From NCBI GenBank assembly GCA_002292215.1, contig DBBN01000062.1, positions 8,038 to 36,556 on the forward strand: a DNA stretch of 28,519 nt, written 5' to 3'. Position 1 is the stretch's first letter; each line of letters begins with the position of its first letter. A program made the position numbers and the translations under genes. The notes beneath the pieces are model-generated. The model ran no database searches, was not told where the DNA came from, and saw nothing but the letters and a program-made list of their open reading frames with translations. Below, one piece after another: positions 7,864 through 15,930 of this stretch. This DNA is from Glaciecola sp. UBA983. GTDB taxonomy: Bacteria > Pseudomonadota > Gammaproteobacteria > Enterobacterales > Alteromonadaceae.

Positions 7864-9189
7864 TTAATAGTTAATGAGGTCTTGATTAAGCAACGCTTGT
7901 TTGGCTTGAAAAGACTTAAGACGCAATAGAATTACAATAGAGATAAGCGTTGAACTACTGGTAATAATCAATGCATAACGCAGCGATTCGCTGCCGGCAA
8001 CATCTTTCAAAATATCACTCAATAAACCCACTAACATAGGGCCTACACCAAGTCCTAAAAGAGTAACTAATACTGTTTGAATCGAAATAGCAAGCGCGCG
8101 TTGGTTTTTTGGTACAATTTCGGTCAATAGTGTAATGCTTGGACTGAACCACCATACTGAGAAAAAACTAGACAAGGCGCAAAAAACCATCGCAAAGGGA
8201 ATATTGTCAAAAAACCAAGTGTCTCCTAAGCCTTTTGGCCAAACTAAATACGTCATCATACATGTCCAGCCTAAAATATGACCCGTAAGCGGCATCCATA
8301 ATACCCCTTTACGTTGTGCAATTCGATTAGCTAAATAGCCGCTTAACAAAATACCGATAGCTGCAGCACCTCCACCAAAGAATCCAGCCATCATACCAGC
8401 CTGTGTCAAGGTTAAATCGTGACTTCGCACTAAAAATGTGGCATTCCACATACCAAAAGCATTAGCACTAATCGTTGCAATAGAGCTAGCATAAATCAGT
8501 AATCTATAGTCTTTCAACTTTAACAACGTTTTTGTAGATTCTTTAAAATTACCGGACCCGTCAATGGGGGATTGAGCGTAAATTGAATCTTGGGCGACTC
8601 CATACTTCAGATGGCGAGGGTCTGACATGAAAAAATAGAATACAAATGCAATCAATGCGGTAGGTATAGATATAATAAAAAGCGTATCACGCCAACCATA
8701 TTGCTCAACCCAATGTGCCCCTAAGGTCAATGCGATAATCGCAGATATAGTCGCACCAGAGGTAAAACAACTGATAGCAAACGCGCGCTGTTCAACAGGG
8801 TAAGTGTCAGCAAGTAAGGATAATGACGCTGCGGTAATGGGTGATTCTGCTACAGCAATTAACATGCGCATTATTAACAGCATCATGAATCCAGTTGCAA
8901 CACCGCTAATGACTGTGAATATTCCCCAACACAATGCGCTTACTGCTAATAGTTTGGTACGACTAACTTTATCAGCCAAGCGCCCGGCTGATAATCCGGT
9001 TAACGCAAATACAATTGCAAATGCCAATCCCGTCAATAAGCCCATTTGCCCATCGCTAGCACCAAATTCTGCTTTTATGGGCTCTATCATTACTGCCATT
9101 ATTTGCCGACCAACAAACGCTTCAATATAGAATAAGGTCAGCACCAACAACAAAAGATGTTGGCGCCAAGTTGGTTTTGCTATGTTCAA
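7864..9189 (-). CDS. MFS transporter, Spinster-like, probable steroid porter
   Basis: A 441-residue, twelve-helix major facilitator protein of the Spinster-like family. The first helix leads into [16 protein letters not shown], the loop [11 protein letters not shown] follows helix 2, and the TM4 glutamate lies in [11 protein letters not shown]. The TM1 Asp-Arg pair usual in this family (D30-R31 in the paralogue at 15929) is G27-R28 here, so a residue implicated in proton coupling is absent. The start is TTG at 9189, overlapping the hsaF stop (TTGA). An in-frame TAA lies three codons upstream and the next methionine is residue 31, so TTG is the only start that keeps helix 1. Operon position suggests uptake of a steroid or export of an intermediate. 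Substrate not determinable. Confidence 0.92.
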   Translation of the reverse strand: MNIAKPTWRQHLLLLVLTLFYIEAFVGRQIMAVMIEPIKAEFGASDGQMGLLTGLAFAIVFALTGLSAGRLADKVSRTKLLAVSALCWGIFTVISGVATGFMMLLIMRMLIAVAESPITAASLSLLADTYPVEQRAFAISCFTSGATISAIIALTLGAHWVEQYGWRDTLFIISIPTALIAFVFYFFMSDPRHLKYGVAQDSIYAQSPIDGSGNFKESTKTLLKLKDYRLLIYASSIATISANAFGMWNATFLVRSHDLTLTQAGMMAGFFGGGAAAIGILLSGYLANRIAQRKGVLWMPLTGHILGWTCMMTYLVWPKGLGDTWFFDNIPFAMVFCALSSFFSVWWFSPSITLLTEIVPKNQRALAISIQTVLVTLLGLGVGPMLVGLLSDILKDVAGSESLRYALIITSSSTLISIVILLRLKSFQAKQALLNQDLINY

Positions 9190-10220
9190 GCGTGTTTAGC
9201 CTTTAGGGCTTTAGCCATTGTCATTGCGGTGTCGTCGATCATATCTTCTTGTCCGCCAACGGTTTTCATGCGCCCAAGTTCAAGCAAAATGTCTCTGGCA
9301 GGCACGCCATATTTCTTTTCTGCTCGTTCTGCAAATAATAAAAATGAAGAATACACGCCGGCATAGCCTAAGGTTAACGAGTTTCTATCAATGCGGATCG
9401 GTTGGTCCATCATAGGTACAACTAGATCTTCGGCCACATCCATTATTTTGTATAAATCAATGCCATGATTTGCCCCCATACGATCCAAGACCGCAGTGAA
9501 TACTTCTAATGGCGTATTTCCAGCTCCCGCACCTAAACCGGCAACTGAACCATCAATACGTTTTGCACCCGCTTCGATTGCTGCGAGCGAATTGGCAATA
9601 CTCATTCCAAGATTGTGATGGCCATGAAAGCCAATTTCGGTGTCTTTATGTAACTCACTGGCAAATAAACCAATACGTTGTGTTACATCATCTGGCAACA
9701 TGTAACCAGCTGAATCAGTACAATAGATACAGTTAGCACCATATGATTCCATAAGCTTAGCTTGGACCAGTAATTCTTCTGGACTAATCATGTGTCCCAT
9801 CATCAAAAAGCCAACGGTATCTAAACCCATTTTACGTGCCGCGCTAATATGTTGTTCAGATACATCCGCTTCAGTACAGTGGGTTGCAACACGAATGGTA
9901 CTTACGCCATGGTCGTGTGCCATTTTTAAATGGTCAACGGTACCAATACCTGGAATTAATAATGCGGAAATCTTTGCATTTTTCATTTTCGGTACAACAG
10001 CACTTAAATACTCTTCATCGGTATGCGCAGGGAAACCATAGTTTAGTGATGCTCCCCCTAAACCGTCACCATGGGTAACTTCAATTAAGGGAATGCCGGC
10101 TTGGTCTAAGCCTGTGGCAACAGCGACCATTTGGTCAATGCTGATTTGGTGTTGTTTTGCATGCATACCATCCCTCAGCGACATGTCGTGCAGGGTTACT
10201 TTTTTGTCTTTTAAATTCAT
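9186..10220 (-). CDS. hsaF: 4-hydroxy-2-oxoacid aldolase of steroid ring-A degradation
   Basis: A 344-residue class II pyruvate aldolase of the DmpG/BphI/HsaF family. The active-site block is [11 protein letters not shown], with R16, the metal ligand D17 and H20; further metal ligands are H199 and H201 in FHGHHNLG, and [12 protein letters not shown] follows. It cleaves 4-hydroxy-2-oxohexanoate (or -valerate) to pyruvate and propanal (or acetaldehyde) and normally channels the aldehyde to its partner dehydrogenase, encoded directly upstream with an ATGA overlap. In the steroid pathway this processes the C6 fragment of ring A after HsaD. The Comamonas equivalent is TesG. A catechol or phenylpropionate pathway would use the same enzyme family, but the neighbours here point to steroids. 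Confidence 0.95.
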   Translation of the reverse strand: MNLKDKKVTLHDMSLRDGMHAKQHQISIDQMVAVATGLDQAGIPLIEVTHGDGLGGASLNYGFPAHTDEEYLSAVVPKMKNAKISALLIPGIGTVDHLKMAHDHGVSTIRVATHCTEADVSEQHISAARKMGLDTVGFLMMGHMISPEELLVQAKLMESYGANCIYCTDSAGYMLPDDVTQRIGLFASELHKDTEIGFHGHHNLGMSIANSLAAIEAGAKRIDGSVAGLGAGAGNTPLEVFTAVLDRMGANHGIDLYKIMDVAEDLVVPMMDQPIRIDRNSLTLGYAGVYSSFLLFAERAEKKYGVPARDILLELGRMKTVGGQEDMIDDTAMTMAKALKAKHA

Positions 10221-11134
10221 GAGTTAACTCCTACATGTTGACTGCTAGTAACTGTTCCATCAAGCATTTGCTGCGCAAACATTTCTGCTGTGCGCGCAGC
10301 CGCTGCAGTCATAATGTCAAGATTACCTGCATATTTTGGTAAATAATCGCCTAAGCCTTCCACTTCTAGAAAAATAGAGACTTTTCGTCCATCAAATACG
10401 GGGCCATTTTTAAGCGTATATCCGGGCACATATTTTTGTACTTCAGCAATCATTTGGTGCACTGATTCGGTAATGGCTGCTTGGTCTGGTTCATCTTCAG
10501 TCAAACAGTGGATCGTATCACGCATTAACAGTGGCGGCTCTGCGGGATTGATAATAATAATTGCCTTGCCTTTTTTGGCGCCACCGATACGTTCAACAGC
10601 CCCTGATGTAGTGCGTGTAAACTCATCGATATTTTGACGCGTACCAGGACCGACTGATTTAGATGATACTGTGGCAACAATCTCGCCATATTCTACTGCT
10701 TGAACACGTGAGACGGCTGCAACCATAGGAATAGTTGCTTGACCACCACAGGTCACCATGTTGACATTTAATACCGAGCTGTCTAGTTGATGTAAATTAA
10801 CAGGTGGTACACAAAATGGACCAATCGCAGCCGGCGTCAAATCAATCATTAATACGCCTTTTGCGTTGACTTTGGCTGAGTTGGTAGCATGTACGTAAGC
10901 AGATGTGGCATCAAATGCAATTTTTATTTCATCTGACTCGATATGCGGGATCAACCCATCAATCCCTTCAGCGGTTGTTTTTAATCCTAGCGCTTTTGCT
11001 CGCGCTAACCCCTCAGAATCAGCATCTATGCCTACCATCCAAACGGGTTCTAATATTTCGCTGCGCTGCAGTTTATACAACAAGTCTGTGCCAATATTGC
11101 CTGAACCAATTAAGGCGCATTTAATCTTTTTCAT
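10217..11134 (-). CDS. hsaG: Acylating propanal/acetaldehyde dehydrogenase
   Basis: A 305-residue CoA-acylating aldehyde dehydrogenase of the DmpF/BphJ/HsaG family. The NAD-binding motif is [11 protein letters not shown] (9-19), and the catalytic cysteine is C129 in [15 protein letters not shown]. It converts propanal or acetaldehyde from the aldolase to propionyl-CoA or acetyl-CoA, and in characterised homologues it forms a channelling complex with that aldolase. The 4-base ATGA overlap with hsaF fits tight co-expression of such a complex. AGGGA precedes ATG 11134 at good spacing. It lies 25 bases downstream of the hydratase gene. The Comamonas equivalent is TesF. Confidence 0.95.
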   Translation of the reverse strand: MKKIKCALIGSGNIGTDLLYKLQRSEILEPVWMVGIDADSEGLARAKALGLKTTAEGIDGLIPHIESDEIKIAFDATSAYVHATNSAKVNAKGVLMIDLTPAAIGPFCVPPVNLHQLDSSVLNVNMVTCGGQATIPMVAAVSRVQAVEYGEIVATVSSKSVGPGTRQNIDEFTRTTSGAVERIGGAKKGKAIIIINPAEPPLLMRDTIHCLTEDEPDQAAITESVHQMIAEVQKYVPGYTLKNGPVFDGRKVSIFLEVEGLGDYLPKYAGNLDIMTAAAARTAEMFAQQMLDGTVTSSQHVGVNS

Positions 11135-11159
11135 ATACTTTTCCCTAATGGGTTAAATG

Positions 11160-11948
11160 TTATTCACGAAAGCTGACTGAGCAAGAACCAAGACCTTCTA
11201 TGGTCATGCTAAACACATCGCCCGCTTTTGCATCTATGAGTGGAGCAAGTGCACCCGATAAGATAATTTCACCTTGCTTAAATTCAATACCATATTCACC
11301 GAGGGTATTAGCTAGCCAGGCAACAGCTTGTGCTGGATGCCCTTGAACAGCAGCACCAATACCTGAGCCAGCCGGTTGGCCATTGTGTTCAATGTGCATT
11401 TGTGCAGTAGCCAAATCAATTGAATTAGGATTAATACGCTGTTTACCTATAACAAATACGCCGCATGAAGCGTTATCAGCAACTGTATCAACAATGCTAA
11501 TATTCCAATTTTCGATGCGCGAATCGACAATTTCAAAACACGGTGCCACCCACAGTGTTGCATCAAGGATATCTTGCGCTGTCACACCGGGACCTTTGAT
11601 GTCGTGTTTTAAACAAAACGCAATCTCACCCTCAGCGCGGGGTTGAATTAACTGCGCTTTTTTCAGGCTAATAGCACTACCATCTTCATAGTGCATGACA
11701 TCGGTGAGGAAACCAAAATCAGGCTGATGTACATTTAACATCTTTTGTACAGCTTCGCTGGTGACACCAATTTTTTTTCCGACAATCGTTTCACCGGCTT
11801 GAGTTTTTAGGTTTAAGGTTTCGAGTGAAATTTGATAAGCGTCGTCGATGGTTAAATCCGGGAAGCGATGTATCAGTGGAGCTACAGTTTGCCTGTTTTT
11901 TTGTGCATCGACTAATTCAATGGCTAGTTTTTGATATAGTTTTTTCAC
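11160..11948 (-). CDS. hsaE: 2-hydroxy-2,4-dienoate hydratase of the meta-cleavage lower pathway
   Basis: A 262-residue protein of the MhpD/XylJ/HsaE family (fumarylacetoacetase fold). Hallmarks are GKKIGVTSEAVQ, the metal-ligand block RAEGEIAF, APCFEIVDSRI, DNASCGVFVIG and GHPAQAVAWLAN. It hydrates 2-hydroxyhexa-2,4-dienoate to 4-hydroxy-2-oxohexanoate, the substrate of HsaF. The start is GTG 11948, sharing one base with the TAG stop of the flavin reductase; AGGAG sits eight bases upstream inside the reductase reading frame. Gene order reductase-hydratase-dehydrogenase-aldolase is a compact ring-A module. The Comamonas equivalent is TesE. Confidence 0.94.
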   Translation of the reverse strand: MKKLYQKLAIELVDAQKNRQTVAPLIHRFPDLTIDDAYQISLETLNLKTQAGETIVGKKIGVTSEAVQKMLNVHQPDFGFLTDVMHYEDGSAISLKKAQLIQPRAEGEIAFCLKHDIKGPGVTAQDILDATLWVAPCFEIVDSRIENWNISIVDTVADNASCGVFVIGKQRINPNSIDLATAQMHIEHNGQPAGSGIGAAVQGHPAQAVAWLANTLGEYGIEFKQGEIILSGALAPLIDAKAGDVFSMTIEGLGSCSVSFRE

Positions 11949-12925
11949 TATTTAGGCTCCTGCGTTTTCCATAAATCAGGTAAACCGGGATCGGTGCTAG
12001 TAATTAAGCGCTTAAGCAGTAGTTTTAACGCCATCACATCGCCTACGCCAAGTTTTTCGATAAGTTCTTCTTCAATCGCCTTTGCTTGAGCAATATGGAC
12101 CAGTGATGTTTCACGCCCATGATCAGTTAACTGGTAATGTTCATCGTCTAGTATCTCTATAAGATCTTGGTTGATGAGGAATTCTATGTCGCTGTCTGCC
12201 AAGCTGTGCCCAGTGTACTCAATATGATCATTGAGTTGCTCTAAGGTTAAACGTGATTGAATATTGAGAACTGACAATGCAAAAAAATGTGAGTCTTCAT
12301 GAGCCTGTTCATCAAATACTTTACGCATACGAAACAGCATTTGAAAGTGCGAACGGCCAAGTAAATAGCCTAATAAATCTTCATTATAACTGCACTGAGG
12401 TGAACTAGGCTCTGAGGAAAGTGCGACTCCTTCCCATGGCTTACGAGCCGTCATAGCATATTGCCCTTGTTGAAATACTAAGGGAGGTAGTGTTTGTTGA
12501 TCAAAGCTAAGGACTTCGCCAATATAAATAAGGTGGTCGCCGCCATCGTGCGTGACGATATTTTTGCATTGAAAACGTGCACTGCAGTTAGGTATTAAAG
12601 GGGCATCACTGATGCCTTTATCGAGTGCTATACCTTGAAATTTATTTTCACCGCGTGAGGCAAACGTATTCGATAAATCTTGTTGATCTTGCGACAACAC
12701 ATGCACATTCCAGTGTATTGCTTCATTGAACGCGTCTAAACTGAGTGAGGTTTTGGCTAAACTCCATAACACCATAGGCGGTTCTAAAGATACAGAGTTA
12801 AAGCTGTTCGCAGTTAACCCGACAGGGGTACCGTCAGGAGCTGTTGCCGTGATAATGGTTACACCAGTTGTAAAACTGCCAAGTGCATTTCTAAAAGCAA
12901 TGGTGTCGAATTCTTGTGGTGCCAT
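11948..12925 (-). CDS. Flavin reductase with C-terminal MarR-like domain (HsaB-type role)
   Basis: A 325-residue fusion. Residues about 8-165 form a split-barrel flavin reductase of the HpaC/HsaB type (FTTGVTIITA, LTANSFNSVSLEPP, the GDHLIYIGEVL motif at 129-139). Residues about 180-310 look like a MarR-type winged helix (GYLLGRSHFQMLFRM, then RLTLEQLNDHIEYTG and LINQDLIEILDDEHYQLTDHGRE). The same architecture is known in the reductase (C1) of Acinetobacter p-hydroxyphenylacetate hydroxylase, where the MarR-like domain is autoinhibitory and is relieved by the aromatic substrate. Here it should supply reduced flavin to the 3-HSA monooxygenase HsaA/TesA2, which is absent from the window. It is first in operon B, behind a candidate operator and promoter. 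AAGG precedes ATG 12925. Confidence 0.9.
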   Translation of the reverse strand: MAPQEFDTIAFRNALGSFTTGVTIITATAPDGTPVGLTANSFNSVSLEPPMVLWSLAKTSLSLDAFNEAIHWNVHVLSQDQQDLSNTFASRGENKFQGIALDKGISDAPLIPNCSARFQCKNIVTHDGGDHLIYIGEVLSFDQQTLPPLVFQQGQYAMTARKPWEGVALSSEPSSPQCSYNEDLLGYLLGRSHFQMLFRMRKVFDEQAHEDSHFFALSVLNIQSRLTLEQLNDHIEYTGHSLADSDIEFLINQDLIEILDDEHYQLTDHGRETSLVHIAQAKAIEEELIEKLGVGDVMALKLLLKRLITSTDPGLPDLWKTQEPK

Positions 12926-12987
12926 GGTAATTTACCTTTTTAAGCATTCAGTTTAAACAGTATCTTAACAAGCTCGTTTCGCATCAT

Positions 12988-13001
12988 CGTCTTTATGGAC
13001 T
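12988..13001. promoter_or_regulatory. Degenerate copy of the CGTCC-N4-GGACG operator motif
   Basis: CGTCTTTATGGACT matches eight of the ten arm bases of CGTCC-N4-GGACG. Read on the minus strand it aligns with the copy at 17337-17350 over sixteen bases with two differences (GTCCATAAAGACGATG against GTCCAAAAGGACGATG). Its near edge lies 63 bases from the start codon of the flavin reductase, almost the same as the 62 bases for the other copy and its MFS gene. Confidence 0.5.
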
Positions 13002-13005
13002 AAAC

Positions 13006-13011
13006 ATTATA
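13006..13011 (-). promoter_or_regulatory. Possible -10 box for operon B
   Basis: A consensus TATAAT on the minus strand, about 80 bases upstream of the flavin reductase start. Transcription would begin near 12999, inside the degenerate operator copy, which would suit repression. There is no recognisable -35 box at the right distance, and the region is AT-rich, so this is tentative. Confidence 0.33.
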
Positions 13012-13077
13012 TTTGCTACATTTTTTACTTATAAAGGGAGCGATATTATGCATAAATAATAAGTAGTATGTTCAACG

Positions 13078-13095
13078 CTCGTCCAATTGGACGAG
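13078..13095. promoter_or_regulatory. Perfect 18-bp palindrome, candidate operator
   Basis: CTCGTCCAATTGGACGAG is its own reverse complement over all 18 bases. Its core CGTCC-N4-GGACG recurs as a perfect inverted repeat in the other divergent intergenic region (17337-17350). The right arm includes TTGGAC (13087-13092), which could double as a weak -35 box for the plus-strand gene with TATATT at 13112-13117 (19-base spacing). The likely binder is a dimeric TetR-, MarR- or GntR-type regulator; none is encoded in the window. Confidence 0.65.
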
Positions 13096-13233
13096 GATAG
13101 ATATGTACAAATATATTAGGTTTGTAATATTGGAGCGAAACGTGTATTAAATATCGTTAAGAACATTCAGGTCTGTTAATTAATTACACATTCGTTTAGC
13201 ATTTAATCTACTTATAATCAAAGGAACTAGTCC

Positions 13234-14670
13234 ATGACTCAGCAATTGGATTCAATGGCAGAACTATTAAACGCTCAGCAGCAAGATCATATTAAACATC
13301 GGCTTGTTAGCGCAGACCAAAGGCGCAAGCGTTTGCAACAAGTGATAGATGTTGTTGTCGCACACCACCAAGAGTTTGTTGAAGCCATGGAACTTGATTT
13401 TGCAGGGCGCAGCCAAGGCTTTTCTGTGATGAATGACATACTAGGTTCACTTGCTAGCCTTAAGTATGCGCGAGATCATCTGGATAGTTGGATGGTGAGT
13501 GACAATCGTCAAGTATTTTCTCCATATGACCAGCTGGGCAGTACTGCACGAATCGAATATCAAGCTAAGGGTAGTGTGGGAATTATTGGTACATGGAATG
13601 CGCCCTTGTATACCTTACTCTCACCGTTAGCTTGCGTATTAGCTGCTGGTAACCGTGCAATACTCAAACCTTCAGAGGTCACGTCTAAGACAGCAGATGT
13701 GCTTGCATCAGTTTTCGCAAAAGAGCTTGATCCTCTTATCGTAGGGGTGGTAAATGGAGGTGTAAAAGTAGGTGTTGAATTTAGCCATCTACCTTTTGAC
13801 CATCTAATATTTACGGGGAGTTCGGCTGTTGGTAAAAAAATCATGCAGGCTGCTGCACAGAATTTAGTCCCAGTTACTCTTGAATTAGGAGGAAAGTCAC
13901 CGGTAGTGATAAGTGACAGTTGTGATTTGGAAGAAACATGCAAGCGCATAGCCATAGCTAAAAGTAACAATGGTGGCCAGCTCTGTATCAGCCCCGATAT
14001 AATTTACGTACCCAAGCATAACATCGAGCAAGCTGCGTCGTTGATTCTAGAGACTTATAAGTCTCTTTTCCCTAAAATTACTAACAACGCTGATGTGGTA
14101 CCAATTGTCAATCAAGCACATTGCCAAAGAGTTGTTGATGTGATTAAACAAGCTCAAGATAGTGGTTGTGATGTGCGAGCTAGTCATAGTGTTGCTGATC
14201 TGCAAGCATGTGTCTCACAAGACAAGAGATTGCCGCTTCACTTGGTTATCGCGCCCGCTAAATCCACTCGTATTATGCAGGAGGAAATATTTGGTCCTGC
14301 TGCTGTGTTGCAGCCTTATGACGATATTAGTGACGTGATTGACGACATTAACCAGCGTGACAAACCACTTGCCCTGTATTATTTTGGTGAGAATCAAGCC
14401 GAACTTGATAATGTGTTAGTTAATACATCATCCGGTGGTGTGTCTATTAATGATTGCTTGATACATGCTGCGATGCATGACGCCCCTTTTGGTGGGGTAG
14501 GGGCATCTGGCATGGGACATTATCATGGGCATGAGGGTTTTAAAGCGCTGAGTCACGCCAGAACAGTATTTGTTGCACCTGAGCATGATCCAAGAGCCGA
14601 GTGGGGCTTGTTACCTCCGCATCATGACCAATTTAAAGCAATGATGGTAGCGCAAGTCTGCGCAGATTGA
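13234..14670 (+). CDS. Aldehyde dehydrogenase, coniferyl-aldehyde-dehydrogenase type
   Basis: A 478-residue NAD(P)-dependent aldehyde dehydrogenase of the class 3-like / CalB group. Motifs are GTWNAPLY with N122, LKPSE with K145, FTGSSAVG (193-200), LELGGKSP with E217 and the catalytic C251 in GGQLCISPD, followed by EEIFGPA and APFGGVGASGMG. All catalytic residues are intact. It stands alone between the divergent operator region and a strong terminator, so it is probably a single-gene transcript. In bile-acid side-chain removal a C22 steroid aldehyde made by a retro-aldol step is oxidised by an aldehyde dehydrogenase (Sad in Pseudomonas Chol1), which is a reasonable candidate role; oxidation of propanal or another aldehyde is an alternative. 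Confidence 0.93.
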   Translation: MTQQLDSMAELLNAQQQDHIKHRLVSADQRRKRLQQVIDVVVAHHQEFVEAMELDFAGRSQGFSVMNDILGSLASLKYARDHLDSWMVSDNRQVFSPYDQLGSTARIEYQAKGSVGIIGTWNAPLYTLLSPLACVLAAGNRAILKPSEVTSKTADVLASVFAKELDPLIVGVVNGGVKVGVEFSHLPFDHLIFTGSSAVGKKIMQAAAQNLVPVTLELGGKSPVVISDSCDLEETCKRIAIAKSNNGGQLCISPDIIYVPKHNIEQAASLILETYKSLFPKITNNADVVPIVNQAHCQRVVDVIKQAQDSGCDVRASHSVADLQACVSQDKRLPLHLVIAPAKSTRIMQEEIFGPAAVLQPYDDISDVIDDINQRDKPLALYYFGENQAELDNVLVNTSSGGVSINDCLIHAAMHDAPFGGVGASGMGHYHGHEGFKALSHARTVFVAPEHDPRAEWGLLPPHHDQFKAMMVAQVCAD

Positions 14671-14690
14671 TTTTTTAAATGTTTTAGGTG

Positions 14691-14721
14691 AAAAATGCAG
14701 CTTAATAGCTGCATTTTTTTT
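14691..14721. terminator. Strong bidirectional intrinsic terminator
   Basis: A 12-bp stem AAAAATGCAGCT / AGCTGCATTTTT with a four-base TAAT loop, with an A-run on one side and a T-run on the other. It therefore works for both strands. It sits between the convergent aldehyde dehydrogenase (stop 14670) and the Rieske oxygenase (stop 14762), exactly where a shared terminator is expected. Confidence 0.9.
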
Positions 14722-14761
14722 AAAACAGGTTGATAGCATCAAAACGCTAGATATCCAAAAC

Positions 14762-15856
14762 TTATTCTTCAGTATACGCTATTGCGCCTTTTGGCACATA
14801 CATGCCGTTAACTTTGGATTGGAATTCTTCTTTGCGTGCTCTTGGATTATAAAATTGCTTATACCAAATTCGGGCTTTCATAAACGGACCATCGCTAGGT
14901 AAAAATAATCCATTTAAACACGGTGCTTTATTGACCCAAACTTGGAAATCTTGCATAAATGCCGCTTTACTGGCATCTTGGAATTGACGCGCTGCAATGC
15001 CATCTTCTACCGTTGCTTCGGCATGGCCTCCAGGAGATTTAACGAGTAATGCATGCCATACTTTGATGGAACCATCCTCTACAGGGGTATGCACTATCAT
15101 AAGATGGGATTCATAAAAACCCGTCAAGTGTGATAACAAGACACCTGGACCATGATAAGTCGTCACAGTATGCAATATTGGACTCTCCCCATCTGCACCA
15201 ACTAAAGTGCGATGCCCGCCGCACTGACGTTGTGTGGCTAGATGACCACTAAATTCATTTTCGTAACGTTCAACGGTAGAGCCATGAATCGGACTTAGGT
15301 GTCCATAGTCACAAATGTTGTCGATGACTTCTTGTGGATGTTGTTCAAGTATACCTAGATCATCAAAACGCCAATGTACCCAGGCTTTGTCATCCCACTC
15401 AGGAAGACTTGGATGATCCCATTCTGGCTCACCGTTTTCAGGATCGTGCCAGATCCAAATTGCCCCCATGCTCTCAGCAACGGGCCATGCTTTAATACAC
15501 GCTGTTTTTGGAATCGGTCCTTCATGATAAGGAATATCATCGCATTGACCATCTGGCCCAAAGCGCCATGCATGGTAAGGACAGCGTATGCTATCCCCTT
15601 CAATATTGGTGCCACCGCCATCAATGATGACATATGAGGTATCATTGTCTGCTGCTAAATGTGTTTTCATATGCGGGCAGAAAGCGTCAAGCAATACCAC
15701 TCTGCCTGTCGCTCGTCCGCGATAAAGCGCAAAATCTCTGCCAAAAAATCGAACTGCCACAGGTTTGTGTGTATTAATTTCTTCAGCTGTAGCTATCATG
15801 AACCAGCCGCGAGGGAAGGTATAATCGCCGAGACGATAATCTTGTGAAGTGGCCAT
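14762..15856 (-). CDS. kshA: Rieske oxygenase, 3-ketosteroid 9-alpha-hydroxylase (KshA)-like
   Basis: A 364-residue Rieske non-haem iron oxygenase alpha subunit. The [2Fe-2S] ligands are C60 and H62 (CPH) and C92 and H95 (CPYHAW). The mononuclear iron site is in DNICDYGHLSPIH, with D183, H186 and H191. The start FPRGWF and the block WHDPENGEP are as in KshA. KshA hydroxylates C9 of 1,4-dien-3-one steroids so that ring B opens; it needs the reductase KshB, not found here. Unusually, 29 residues separate H62 from C92, against about 16 in actinobacterial KshA as I remember it. A perfect AAGGAG precedes ATG 15856. A Rieske enzyme acting at another steroid position is possible. The Rieske assignment is firm and KshA is moderate. 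Confidence 0.85.
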   Translation of the reverse strand: MATSQDYRLGDYTFPRGWFMIATAEEINTHKPVAVRFFGRDFALYRGRATGRVVLLDAFCPHMKTHLAADNDTSYVIIDGGGTNIEGDSIRCPYHAWRFGPDGQCDDIPYHEGPIPKTACIKAWPVAESMGAIWIWHDPENGEPEWDHPSLPEWDDKAWVHWRFDDLGILEQHPQEVIDNICDYGHLSPIHGSTVERYENEFSGHLATQRQCGGHRTLVGADGESPILHTVTTYHGPGVLLSHLTGFYESHLMIVHTPVEDGSIKVWHALLVKSPGGHAEATVEDGIAARQFQDASKAAFMQDFQVWVNKAPCLNGLFLPSDGPFMKARIWYKQFYNPRARKEEFQSKVNGMYVPKGAIAYTEE

Positions 15857-15908
15857 AAATACTCCTTTGTATGTCGTTAATGGTCTTATAAATAAAATGT
15901 TAGCCGAG

Positions 15909-15930
15909 CTAAAAACTGCGTATTGCAGTT
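15909..15930 (-). terminator. Weak stem-loop with T-run after the MFS gene
   Basis: On the minus strand AACTGC-AATAC-GCAGTT is followed by further Ts, right at the stop codon of the MFS gene and upstream of kshA (72-base gap). A six-base-pair stem is weak, so this may only reduce read-through or act as an mRNA processing stem between the two genes. Confidence 0.4.

Larger units (their letters stand above)
12926..13233. promoter_or_regulatory. Divergent promoter region between operon B and the aldehyde dehydrogenase
   Basis: A 308-base non-coding, AT-rich stretch between two divergently transcribed units. It holds a perfect 18-base palindrome at 13078-13095, a degenerate copy at 12988-13001 and a possible minus-strand -10 box at 13011-13006. 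The ribosome site for the plus gene (AAAGGA) is just before ATG 13234. I see no convincing small gene or RNA here. Confidence 0.75.

Noticed and set aside
13213..13218. TATAAT on the plus strand just before the aldehyde dehydrogenase
   Set aside because: It lies 15 bases from the start codon, next to the ribosome site, and has no -35 partner; transcription would begin too late for that site. Probably chance in AT-rich DNA.
13560..13970. 136-codon open frame opposite the aldehyde dehydrogenase
   Set aside because: It is a shadow of a well-supported gene with intact motifs; its translation has no recognisable domain and no ribosome site is evident.
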